DNA of 64,000 bases, taken from positions 1 to 64,000 of the forward strand of contig WIXG01000206.1 in NCBI GenBank assembly GCA_009869945.1, written 5' to 3'. Below the pieces are notes generated by a model. It did no database searches. It was not told the origin of the DNA and saw nothing but the letters and a program-made list of their open reading frames with translations. The stretch is from Mesaphorura yosii (taxonomy: Eukaryota > Arthropoda > Collembola > Poduromorpha > Tullbergiidae). Shown here one piece after another: positions 50,545 through 61,766 of this stretch. Position 1 is the stretch's first letter, and every line of letters begins with the position of its first letter. The position numbers were made by a program, and so were the translations under genes.

Positions 50545-52051
50545 ACGGAATGATACGAATTAAGTTCATACGTGAATCAGATATGAAAAATGGAAGTTAT
50601 AAAATACTTAAATTATGGCTTCTTCATTCATTAGCCAAAAGACATAAAATGAGTTTTGAGTTATTTAATTACGTATTTGACTTTCCTTGATTGCCGTTCT
50701 CAGAAGAAGGCAGAATTTTACGACTGTGACCTGAAATTAAATGTAAATGCGTCTTCGTCTACTCTTTCTTATCTGATGCCCAAGCCAAAAAGCGCCGCAG
50801 CCACGCCAAGCTACGATTTAATAGACTTAATGAAATGGTACGCTTGACGGGTAGACGACAGACGAGCAGAAGAATGATGATTGTGAGATGAAACAGCTGG
50901 CGATAATTAAAATAGGTTGGGATGAATAGAAATAAAACCTGCAATAAAGACGCAAGATGCATGGCAGCGGCGTTCTTGCTGTAAAGTTGACTTCCCGTTT
51001 CCCGTTTTCTATTCATTAAGTCACACGGCAGTCGGGGTTGTGAATTTTAATAGAAAATCCGGCTGACTAGACAAGACACATGCGCCATCGCCCAAAATTG
51101 ATGAATAAGATTTATTCAAGGAGGTAGAAGAAAGTTGTGTTTTATTGGCGACAAACAACGGATGTCAGATATTTCTGCCTGTGAACATGGATTGCGTCAC
51201 TTGCCTGGCAGCCTGGCCTGCCTTCGCACAGCACAAAAACTTCTTTCTATCGGGAGTCAGTGTATCATAAAATGGTGTACTTGACGACTTTGTTGTCGTC
51301 GACTCGACAAACGTCGTTAAATTGGACTGAAAATCCTAACAACGACGAGCCGTTGTTGTATGCGTTGTATGAAAAGTGAATGCAGCATCGCAGTCAAGAG
51401 AAGGAAATAAAGAAGGGAGATAATTGTGGCTGTGACACGACATTGTAAATGTGCTGCATGTCGTAATCGTCTATCGCGTATCGTAATGTGTGTCGGTCGG
51501 TAAAAGGTTGATAAAGAAGCAGGGTACAGGCAAGGTAAGGCAAAGTAAGGAGCTGCATGGGTTTATTTTGACAGGAGGTAATAAAACACGTTGATGGGAA
51601 ACATTTGTGAAAGAGACCACAAGTGCAAGGCGCAAGATGATGGAGCGATGGGAGCGAGAGATTGGTGAAGGAGACAGGAACGACAATGTTCGCGACCTCA
51701 TCAATGGCCCTATAAAGATAAGCATTTATTCCCCACTAAATAGTCATTGACTCGTACACGCAATGCCATGCTGGCAATTCGTTCACTGAGACACCAGCAC
51801 AGCACAACAATCAGAGCGTCTGTCATCTCCAGATGCAAGTTCCACTGAAGCAAAAATCAAGCGTCTCGTCTCGCGCAATTGCAAATTCGAATGAAAAGAC
51901 CAAAGAAAGCTAGAAACTCATTTCCAAAGCAGGCCAAGCCAAGGAACGTAAATTCACGCATTTCTGTAATGCAATGAAATTTTCGAGGAGACCCGCTTTA
52001 GAATTGTGCTATTATAAAACCCACTTGAGTGTAGCTAATCTAAACAGCGAG

Positions 52052-52433
52052 CATAAAATATGACTTTGGCTAGTCTCATTTCAAGACACGACACATAATA
52101 AACGGCCATTTCTAATCAATTCACTTTACGATAACCCAGTTTAGGTGCGTTTGCGGCTGCTTTTGCCAGGCTGGTTTTGGTTTTGGTATCGTGTCGACTA
52201 TTGGTTGCGCCTCGTAAATAAAATTGAAACTCTGCACTGCGAAATTGAATTTTAATGAGTTTTGTTCATAAACGCAAAGGTGAGAGCAAAGACCTGCTCG
52301 ACCCGCAAGTGCGATGCCTTGTGAATTGAGCCTTGCAAAGTGGAAACATAAAACTTGTCTCACAAGTATCAAAAAATCATAAAATATTTCTTTCCTTCAG
52401 CTCGTTCGGCTAATGAATTCTTCGCCTTTTATG
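52052..52433. promoter_or_regulatory. TTTATG/CATAAA cluster B (5 sites in 382 bp)
   Basis: CATAAA occurs at 52052, 52267, 52347 and 52378, and TTTATG at 52428. About 0.3 would be expected by chance. A regulatory role is inferred from clustering alone. Confidence 0.3.
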
Positions 52434-55400
52434 CAAACTATAACGAAGTCGAGACGTAACTGTAGCACGTCACTTCGCGTATCAATTTCTTGTATCTCGT
52501 GAAACATGCAAAAGGCGTTGGAACTATGTCTTGTCTACCGTTTCTTCAACATTGATGTGTTGCTCCGTGGCCGTCTTCAGAAGATAAATGATAATGGAAT
52601 TATAATTACGGAGAGTCAGGCGGCAATTTAATTTAATTTACGAAATCGCGAGCGATGCACAAGCAAAGAGCATTCCTCACAGCTCAAAGGTCATAATTAA
52701 GTCAAGTCCGCAGTCCGTATCAGAAGTCCAGAACAGCATTTAATTATGAATTAAATCAGTTAAATGGGTATAACGACTAGGACGACTGTTATGAGCCCAT
52801 TGTTCAAATACGAGCATAAATCGCACGGCCCATGCATATCAGAAAGCAAGAACAAGAAACGAAAAAAGCAAAACCAGTCGACGTGTCGTCGACATGGAAG
52901 AACCATGTTTCGAGTCATTATCGTAGTTTATGTCTACATTCTGACGGCAGCGCAAAAATGTAGTTTAGCACGAAATTAAGCTCCTACCAACTTTCGCACG
53001 TACGCAATTGGCTCAGCCAACCAGCCATCCTGGGTGACATCTGCAGAATGTGCAAATTCACAGCTGACAACATGTCAGATCGTTCATTCGAAAGTACCAA
53101 CGTGTCAATTTCGTTCTGCCAATATTTGCACTGTGAAAAGTGCAACTACAAGCTCACCAAAGTCAAAACCTGCATCTGCACTCTGTAGCGCCTGTGAAAT
53201 GCGAATCAGATTTCCAGATTTATTTGATTCAATTGTTGCTGTGCAGGTTGCAATTGCAACGCCCGCGTATTGCGTTATTGAGAGGCTTGCTCAGTAGGGA
53301 GACTCCTTCACGACGTATGATGGGATGATATATCGCCTGCGATGTCGATAATGGATTGAATCACGAACGGGCCGTGAAGACATAATAATGTGTAATCAAG
53401 GAAATTGTTACCTTGTCCTCTTTCCAAGCCTGCCATGGGTTTCGTGTCTCTTTGCATTTTCTCAACTTGGAATCGCATTTCGTCGACTCAGTCCTGGCGT
53501 CAATACTCAGAGCGGGCCCCATTGCGGCGCTGCGGCTGCAATGTGCAGCATTTGATGTAGAGGCGATTGCGTGATGGAGCAGCTAATAAATTATAGACTC
53601 GAATGAGTCAATAAAATGGGTAATGGAGGAAGAAGGTATCAATTTTTTTAGTGGATGCCATAAAATTGCCAAATGCGCTGTCGCCGTCGTCGGCTGGGTG
53701 AAAGACTACCAAATTATCATGCAACCAGGTAATAACCTGCATTTTTCATATGATTTATCTGCGCCCAGCCACGGAGCCATGAAATACGACCACGACCAGC
53801 ACATCGCCTCGTTGCGTTGCATGACACGCCATGAGAGACGAGAGTGAAAATGTCAATTTGAGTGTACAAATACATTCGATCATCGGGCTACATTGCTGTT
53901 GCTGAAACAATTTATTGCAAATTACAAATGTCCAACATGAAATTACTGCACTGCACACATTTTGTGTTGGTGCGTTTTGATACGGATTTGATGGATCCAC
54001 AATTTCTCGCGTCAAGCCATCATTATTGCTTATTGGTGAGGTAATAACAGTGTAATGAAATAAAATGAATAAATGAATTTTCCGTCGTGACACGAACCTT
54101 ATGATTAAGGACCAATGATAATGCCAGCATTGTTTGATGGCTGCCTTCTTTCAATCAAGGACTTCTCAATTAATAAGCAAAAGCTGCTAGATGTGATTAG
54201 ATTAATACCAACAAACACCACAAAGAAGCCCACGGGATCATATGTAAGATAAGATATGAAATGTATGAGCACGAAAATTCCGAGTTTAGAACGGTTTCGG
54301 AAGGGAAACGGAAGCTAAACGGTTCAGCTTGCTTGCAAAGTTGACAGTTTGTTGTGTATTGAATATTTTATGGACATTAATTTCAGATTAAGGACATAAA
54401 ATCTGAGTGACAGGGGTGATACAAATAAGAGTGAGTTACATTTTAGTCGTGTACAGTGAAAAGTCTCCAGAGACAGTTGAGCCGGCATTTTGCATTTGGA
54501 AAGAATTTTATTACTTTTGGGTAACCCCTTCGCATTAAAAACCGAAAGATCGTAAAAAGCGAATCATTTGTTTGCCCTTTGATGTTGATGTATTTTGTAT
54601 TTAGCATTAGCAGGGACAGCCAGGGAGTATATCAGAACTGAAATCACATCACCCAAGGTTAAGGAAGGAATCTGAGTCTGGTCTGGCATTCTTTTGTGTT
54701 CTGACACTGCTCGAGACCTAGGCCGAGACTACCATTAAACTTGATGTTAATAATGTACGTCTTTTATAATAACACAATGAGAAGCAGGACGGGCACGGGT
54801 ACGGGCACTCGAGGAGCAGAGACATATTATAATATATTATGTTGGTTTCAGGGCTTTCTTGCAGGAAACCAGCGTGGAGATGAATTGACGGAGGAAGTGG
54901 GAACCCAAGGGAGAGGTTTCAGTGCATTTGTTGGGGTTTGCCTGATTTCAAAAAAGAAGCCGAAATTTATGATACTTCAGATAGAAGAAGATGAATGAGT
55001 CTCTGGATGGCTTTATTTATTCATCAACTCTCCAAAGAGATGTACCTAATATGTAGCTCAGTTTGCAAGCAAGCGCCGAGCCGAGATCCGGATCAACCAC
55101 TTCAAAACCACAGACAACAATCTCCAAAGCCCATTCATCCATCTCATCGGCGGTGCCGCATTTTGCACTCATTTACATACTGCAAGACCTTTCTGCATAC
55201 AGATTGCTTGTTTTCGGTTTATGGGACCCGGAACAAAGATGCTGTAAATGCAAGTTGCAGTATTGTCTGCGTTATCCAAAGTGCATCTGTTCTAAGTGCA
55301 CCCAGTCTGTTATTCTGAAATTAAACGGAACTACAACCAGCCAACAATGGCAATGATTTCATAATCTTAATCTTCTGCAAGAGCCAAAGGGCTTCGTCCG

Positions 55401-58400
55401 CAACTTTCTTCCGGGCCGGGCTGAGCGTAGTCGGGTTGGTTTGCGTCTGAAAGCTCACAGGACTTAACTGTTCAGCATTCCATTTGTTCATACAGCGCTC
55501 AACTACTATTGAATCATTTGCAACTCGTATGTCGTAATGCAATTTCGTTTCTTTTGGTAATTCTTAATTCTCCATACGAAAAGTGGCAAAGCAGGTTTCG
55601 GAATCGACTTCGGCATGGACCACAAAGAAGGAGGAAATAAATAAGACCCAGATTTATTACAATCAATTGATTTATTTGGCGTTTTTATATCTTTTCTCTC
55701 TCCTGCACTTTCTTTCATGAGTTGAGGTTTGAGAAGGTGAAAGAATTACGGCTGTCCCAAACTAATTGAAAACGAAACACAAATCCAAGCCACCAAATCA
55801 GCAAAATCCTAGTCCTAGTTTATGTGTCCATTTTCCATTTCGCTCTTTCCTACTTTGCTTTGAAGTGGCCGAATACTTTAAGTTTTGGCTATGCATGCCA
55901 TAATTATGCAAATTTCTCAAGAGCCGTCAACACAAGGTGGTGGTGAGGCGCGGCGGCGGAAATCGTGTCTGTTGTATCTGAGAGCAGGCAAAACAAAGGG
56001 AAGATAATAGATTTAAATTGCTTGACAAGACAAGAAAAATGAGTCAAGGCTCGACTGGCTGAAGAAGACGAGATCGCAGTGAATTGAATGCTTCATTATC
56101 TTGAATGAGTAGATGGAAATCTTATCCGTCCGTCCGTGCGGCAGATCAGATCACGTTATATTTTCATCACGACGCTGGTCAGACGAAGACGTTCAGTATT
56201 GTGTTTCCTCAGCATGCCGCATGCAGAATTTTATCAGATTCGAGGCCTAGACCGGAGAGCCGGACTTGTTTTACGATGACAAACGAGCAAGCAAGGCGGA
56301 TGATTGAAAAAATACAGAAATGCATGCTTGCTTGCTGTTTTCGCGTATCGTAACCTGTTCCTCGTTCTCGTGAGTTAATCTCTTGAACTCTGTCAGCCAG
56401 CAAAGATGAGTTGGACGCGTAATAGTTCAAAATCATGTTTGAGATTCGTTGCACGACACGACAGCAGTTCACTCGCGATTCAATGAAACTTGGTTTTGGC
56501 TCGGCTCGGCTTCAGCCAGCCAGCATAGATCAACTCAATTACCGTGGCATGCCTGCCATAGAAAAGCAACATTATGATTTATGAGTTTGACAGATGTACC
56601 GACAATTCGATTACACGCAGTTTTTATGAACGACGTAGGCAGTGCCGCGGAGAGTTGCAAACTCTGTGTGGCATTTTCTTGCTTTGCCTTTTTACTCTTG
56701 ATAAAAAGATAAATAATCTACAAAATAATTTGACATTTGAAACTGATGATACGCTGCGCGCATGAATCGGCTGAAAGGAGAAGGAGCGCTGTATTATTAA
56801 CCCTTCTGGCCTCTCTATTTCGCAAGTATTGAATGACAGACACTGCACAGAGCAGAGCACTCCTGCCATGCCATCGCCAAGCTGCAACGTGTGGTTCGGC
56901 GGGGTTCATCGAAGAGGATATTTACTCAATTAATAACAAAATGAGTCATGGTCATGTCTCATATTTCTTCCACTCGGCTCGCTCTCGCAGTCGCAGTCGA
57001 CTATTTACTATTTTAAATTACATACGGTACACTTCTGTCAGCCAGCCTTTGATTTATTTGACAGGCAAATTAATTTCCTTTTTTCCTGCATGTTTCGGAA
57101 AAACAGAGCCATAAATTAAGTATTCGCACGACAAGCTTTCAAGCTTCGTTGCTGCTTCGTTGTTGCTTGCTCGAACCGCGAAAGGCGAAGGCGAAATTGA
57201 AGACGATAAAAAATTGACAGGCGCATCAAGACGAGAGTAATTAACCCAAGTGGTTGTGGCTCCATCGGAATTCCAGCTTGAATTCGCTCTTGTCTGCTCG
57301 CCCTTTGCTGTCGTTTCGTGATTATTAAATTGAATAAATAATCGGTTTTGACAGCCCCGCTTTGCTAATACCCTCCGATTGCTACCGTTGCTACCTTGCT
57401 TTCAGCCCAGCGGCAGCAGCACTGCAGAATTAATTAGACAGGAGAACGAATTAAGACGATTAACAACACTCGAATAAAAATATGAAATTTTAATCCTCGA
57501 GCCAAGTAGCATAGCATATCAGGTAGCCAAGAGAGATCTGCATTTTTACGTACGTGGAGAAAATTTCCCAGAGCGAAAGGCGAATGCAAACAACTCGTCT
57601 CTCGAAATGCGTGTTTGTAGTATTTACGAAGCATTTGAATAAATGATCAGATCAAAGAGTCTTGATTGACATTAATTATGCACACGGAGGGCAGGAGAGA
57701 AACGCGAGAACCAAACGAACCAGCAGCGAAGAGGCAGGTAAAAAGAATTCGAGTGTTTACAGAGCGAAGCAGCAGCTTAAAGCATTGCATTTGCACCTGT
57801 ACGCGTAGTCGTCGCGTAGCTAGCAGGCAGGGTTTAAAGGGTATCATTAAGTCGACGTTGTATGTGCCACAAAGTATTAATTAATTCATGAGTTTCTTGC
57901 TTCGCCATTGCGGCTGGCTCCGTCTTGTATTCTCTTCGACGCGGACGTAATAAATAATTATCATTCCTGTATTTCAATTTTTGTGTTCGTTTTCTTAATT
58001 GTTGTGATGTAACGTAATAATTGACTGCCTGACTGCCAACTAGCAGGCGAGGCAAGTGCGAGCTGCTCTTCTGACATGAAACCTTCCTTTTCAAATTCAC
58101 ATTCACATTTACGGAAAATGTTGGACTCCATGCGAGCGCGAGCGAGTGGTGTAATGATACACTCAAGACGTACTTTATGTACAACATTTAAATTGCTTCC
58201 GGTCCTAAACGAAGTACGACTCTTTTTTGCCCGGCTCGGCTCGCTTCACATTTCGTTTTCGTTTCCAAGAGCCTTGAAATTCGGACTACTTAGCTAATAG
58301 CTATTCACAGCTTGTTGCCTGCCTGCCAAAGTATTAATCTTACTCAACAATCTTGGCCGATGCAATAATGCGATACAGTTTAGTAGGAGAGCCCTGAGCA

Positions 58401-59397
58401 AGCGAGCGAGCAATTACTCTATCAAATGAATTACACCAAATTAAATGCGTGCTAAAATGAAATGTAATGATGTCGTTATTTTTATGTGTATTTTAACTAG
58501 TCAACTTTTGGCACCATCATCGCGTTTCGAGTGTGTCCTTGAAATGTTGGGCTTGAGTAAAGATTTAAATACGTTTGAGTTGTCTGTCTGTCCGTCTTGT
58601 TCTTTCGTTCCCACACCGCACCCATTCGCAGTGCTAAATGCGCAATGAACACGAAGAGCAAAAACGAGAACATGAGCAATGAGCACCCTGTCAATTAATC
58701 TTCCTCGGAGCCGTTGGGGCCAAAGCCTTGCCTTGTCTTGTCTTTCCTTCGTCGAGTTTCTGTTTCTCGCACTTTGCGAAGTACAGAAAAAATGTTGAAC
58801 TTGGAATCGAATGAAAGCGGAGAAGTGGCGAATGAAGTGGCTGTACTGCAGTACTGCTGCTTGAGTTGAATTGCATTGCGATTGCAATGAATCTTCATGT
58901 TTGCTTATTCAGGCGCGTCACTTCATTCATTTACTCGCTGCTGCTGTAATGAAATGCACAATTTATAATTCATTCGATCCTGCATTGCTTCTCGCTGACG
59001 CGAGTCTCGATTCGAATCACATTAAATTTTCATCGTCTAAAAATACTCGGCTCTTGTCTTGTCTTGCTCATTTCGTCGCGTTACCTTGAATAATCACTCA
59101 CTCTCAATTTTATTCGGCTCTTGTCGGCTTTCATTACGCGATTCTTTTATCTCGTCAGGGTTTGTAAACACTCACGACGACGACAAAGGAATGCGAGCTG
59201 CGAGCGAGCTCAATCAATGCTTCTTACCTTGCCTTGCCTGCATTTTTGTATGTTTCGTGCATCGATTATGCTTCTTATTAATTCACATCACGTGAGCCGA
59301 GAGCAGCATTGCATTGCCATTGTAATCGGGAGTGATGAAGCGTTGTGCTTAAATTAAAATAAAAGACGTGGAATTGCTCTTTGTTTTGCTTTGTCCT

Positions 59398-59412
59398 GTT
59401 TTGTTTTGTTTT
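59398..59412. repeat. (GTTTT)3 pentanucleotide repeat
   Basis: Three perfect GTTTT units following a looser TTTTGCTTTG stretch. Confidence 0.8.
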
Positions 59413-60848
59413 ATCGCAAGCACATTTTGATTTTGATTTCTTTCATCACTTTCGATGGACAAGAAAGAGCAAACAGCAAATATTAATATTTCAACGTTTC
59501 TTTTGTTTACTCTTTCCATCAGCCGTCAGCTGAAGCGAGATGCGGCGGAGCCCGGCGCAAATCATCTTTCAATTCACGCCGAAGCCGTCTCAAAACGTTT
59601 CCACTTACACGCATTGCCATTGATTGACATTTGCCAGTTGAGCCGTCACCGTCGAGTCGAGCCGTCTTTATATTCTTGATGCTACTGAAGAGTGAGTTGC
59701 GAGCGCTGCTTATATTTTTCATTATTGAATTGAAGTGTCTGCCTGCCAGCCAAATCCAAAATACGTCCGACGTCACTGCCAGCAGCACTGCCAGAAGAAA
59801 ACGCGAGAAGCCAGGCCAAAGCCAACCTGTCAATTTCCCTCTTTACAAGACGTACTTTTCATTCTCTTCTCAACAACATTATTAATTCACTTGATGGACT
59901 TTTTTGTTTATGTATAAATTCTCTTTCTCTACACTTTGTGTCATGTCATGTAAATTGTAAAGTCTGCACTTCCCAAACTTTGGCCTGGCTCAACTGGCTT
60001 GAGAAATGGCATCCATTTGCTGAAGTCCCAATATTTATTTATGTTTTCAATTAAATTCGGTGCATTCGGCAGATTTTAATAATTTTTCAATGTCTTGTCT
60101 AAGTCTTCGTCTTGTTTTGAGTCTCTTAATGCCTGCCAAGCAAAAAAAATTCTTCACGATTTGAGAATTAATGATCTCGGCCTGTCCTGCCTTGCCAGGA
60201 ATAGCACGATAAAAAACAAAGCTGCGTCGCTGCGTGTTGTGTCAAAGTATTTTCTTGTACATTAAATCAATCATGATTTGATACAGAAATACGAGCATCA
60301 TGGAGAGATGCGGCGGAGAGCGTATCTCAGACTGGGGCATTAATCATTTTACTCTGCGCTCTGCTTCTGTCTCTTTTCTTTTCAATAAAGATTTGTTACA
60401 TTCTGATTACAAGCAGAGCACGGCAAATCGGCTATCGGCTTCGGCTTCGTGAGGAACTCGGGCGCGGTAAAGTAAAGTAAGTTGTTCCTGCACGGATTTT
60501 CTATTATGATCGTGATCGTTGGCTGTTTGCTGTTTGGAAACGACAGCCAGAGAAATAACGAAAGAAGTATTCGGGAAAAATTCTTTGTAATAACAATAAA
60601 AAATGGAATTCAGGGTGTGCTGGGTTTACGGCTTACACACACCGCCAGCCATTCTGAGTCACGTAAAGCGTAATGTGTAATATATAATGTTTTCGGTAAT
60701 GTTACGTGAATGGAGGCATGACGGAAACAAAGTACAATATTAACAGATACTCATTTTTCTCCTTTGAAATGCATTTTTCTATTTTCTACATTTCTACGCA
60801 TTCCACGCCACGCCACACCAGAGTGAAAGAACGGTTTGTAAAAATCAA

Positions 60849-60863
60849 GGCAGGGCAGGGCAG
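60849..60863. repeat. (GGGCA)-type pentanucleotide repeat
   Basis: Reads GGCAGGGCAGGGCAG, three overlapping GGCAG units. Confidence 0.75.
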
Positions 60864-61533
60864 AGGAAAACAGGATACGAGAGAGTGCAACGTGATGCAT
60901 TGCGCAATGGTTAAAAGTGAAAGACAAGACAAATTGATCGTAGTAAAAGTAGAAATGCACTTGTACTGGCATGGCATGGCAGACAAGGCACAAGAATAGC
61001 GATACAATAATGTATTGACTGAAACATGGGTTTTGAGTTCTTTAGCCTGCTCACTGCTCACTACTCGAGTAACAAATTCTTATACTCTGAGCTACAAAAC
61101 TCTTTGTGCTTTGCTCTCTGCCTTCGTGGATTCGACCCTGGAAATTGAACAGGAGGAGATGAAGCAGTTCCAGTTTGGCTCGTAATTGCAACGTAGTACA
61201 GGCGTGTCCGTAAGGACTTTGAAGGAAATACGGGGAGAGGGTAGACGTAGATGGAGTTAAAGTTATAAGATTACGACGGTTGCAGAATTTGATCTTTGGC
61301 TTGTGCTGGCTGCTACGTGGCAGTGGCATCTCTTAATAAGGTCCATACATTCAACTCGTAAGCTGTGCTTCCACGCAACGGCAACGCCAGATTAATCTTC
61401 AGCATCAGATTGAAGTCAGACAGGCGAGCGAGCGAGCGAAAGGAGAGAAGAAAAAAGTACTGATGAGTATGTCAATCCTTTGACAGGAACTATCAACAAA
61501 ACTGAAAGCATCGTTAGTTCTTGCGGCGGAAGA

Positions 61534-61758
61534 TCAAATGATCGGCCCTTGGAGAATTTCAGGCTCCGGTAAACAACGACTGTGAGCAATTTGATATCGC
61601 CCACTAAGTGAATCAAAGCCCTGCCCAAATCCAAGCCCAGCAGCCCGAAGCTCTCCATGAGAGAGATTGAAGGCGGCCCGGTCAACAATTAACTGTCTCT
61701 TGCTGAACTGCTCATAGAAAAATGGAAATTTACTGGGGACATCCTCCGGCACAGTTTC
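61534..61758 (-). CDS. Candidate orphan coding exon, unrecognised product
   Basis: The minus strand is open for 74 codons from an acceptor-like ACAATTAG at 61759-61766 to a TGA at 61534. The translation starts ETVPEDVPSKFPFFYEQF, contains HGELRAAGLGFGQGFDSLSG, and ends near CLPEPEILQGPII. The residue mix is balanced and globular, with few of the Ser/Arg/Cys-rich runs seen in the chance frames around it. The 500 bases on either side contain fewer TTTATG words than the rest of the desert. I cannot assign a family. No ATG opens the frame, so an upstream exon would be needed. No strong donor is evident inside it, so it would be either a terminal exon or a relic. A short frame upstream (61918 down to about 61800, MRSNESSHTAEEKCAG) could be a partner but is not shown to join. 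Confidence 0.3.
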   Translation of the reverse strand, partial: ETVPEDVPSKFPFFYEQFSKRQLIVDRAAFNLSHGELRAAGLGFGQGFDSLSGRYQIAHSRCLPEPEILQGPII

Positions 61759-61766
61759 CTAATTGT

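Larger units (their letters stand above)
24011..61533. other. Gene desert, main part
   Basis: About 37.5 kb in which I cannot support any gene. The longest open frames (188, 178 and 148 codons) look like chance readings. Dense clusters of TTTATG/CATAAA occur, for example 24344-26259, 40187-40330 and 52052-52433. Many perfect tandem pentamers are listed separately. No tRNA with a credible B box and paired arms, no rRNA and no transposase signature were seen. Confidence 0.5.

Noticed and set aside
61051-61140. Minus-strand tRNA-like A-box (GTAGCTCAGAGTA) and a B-box-like GGGTCGAATCC
   Set aside because: The two boxes are in the wrong order and spacing, and neither T-arm nor acceptor stems pair.
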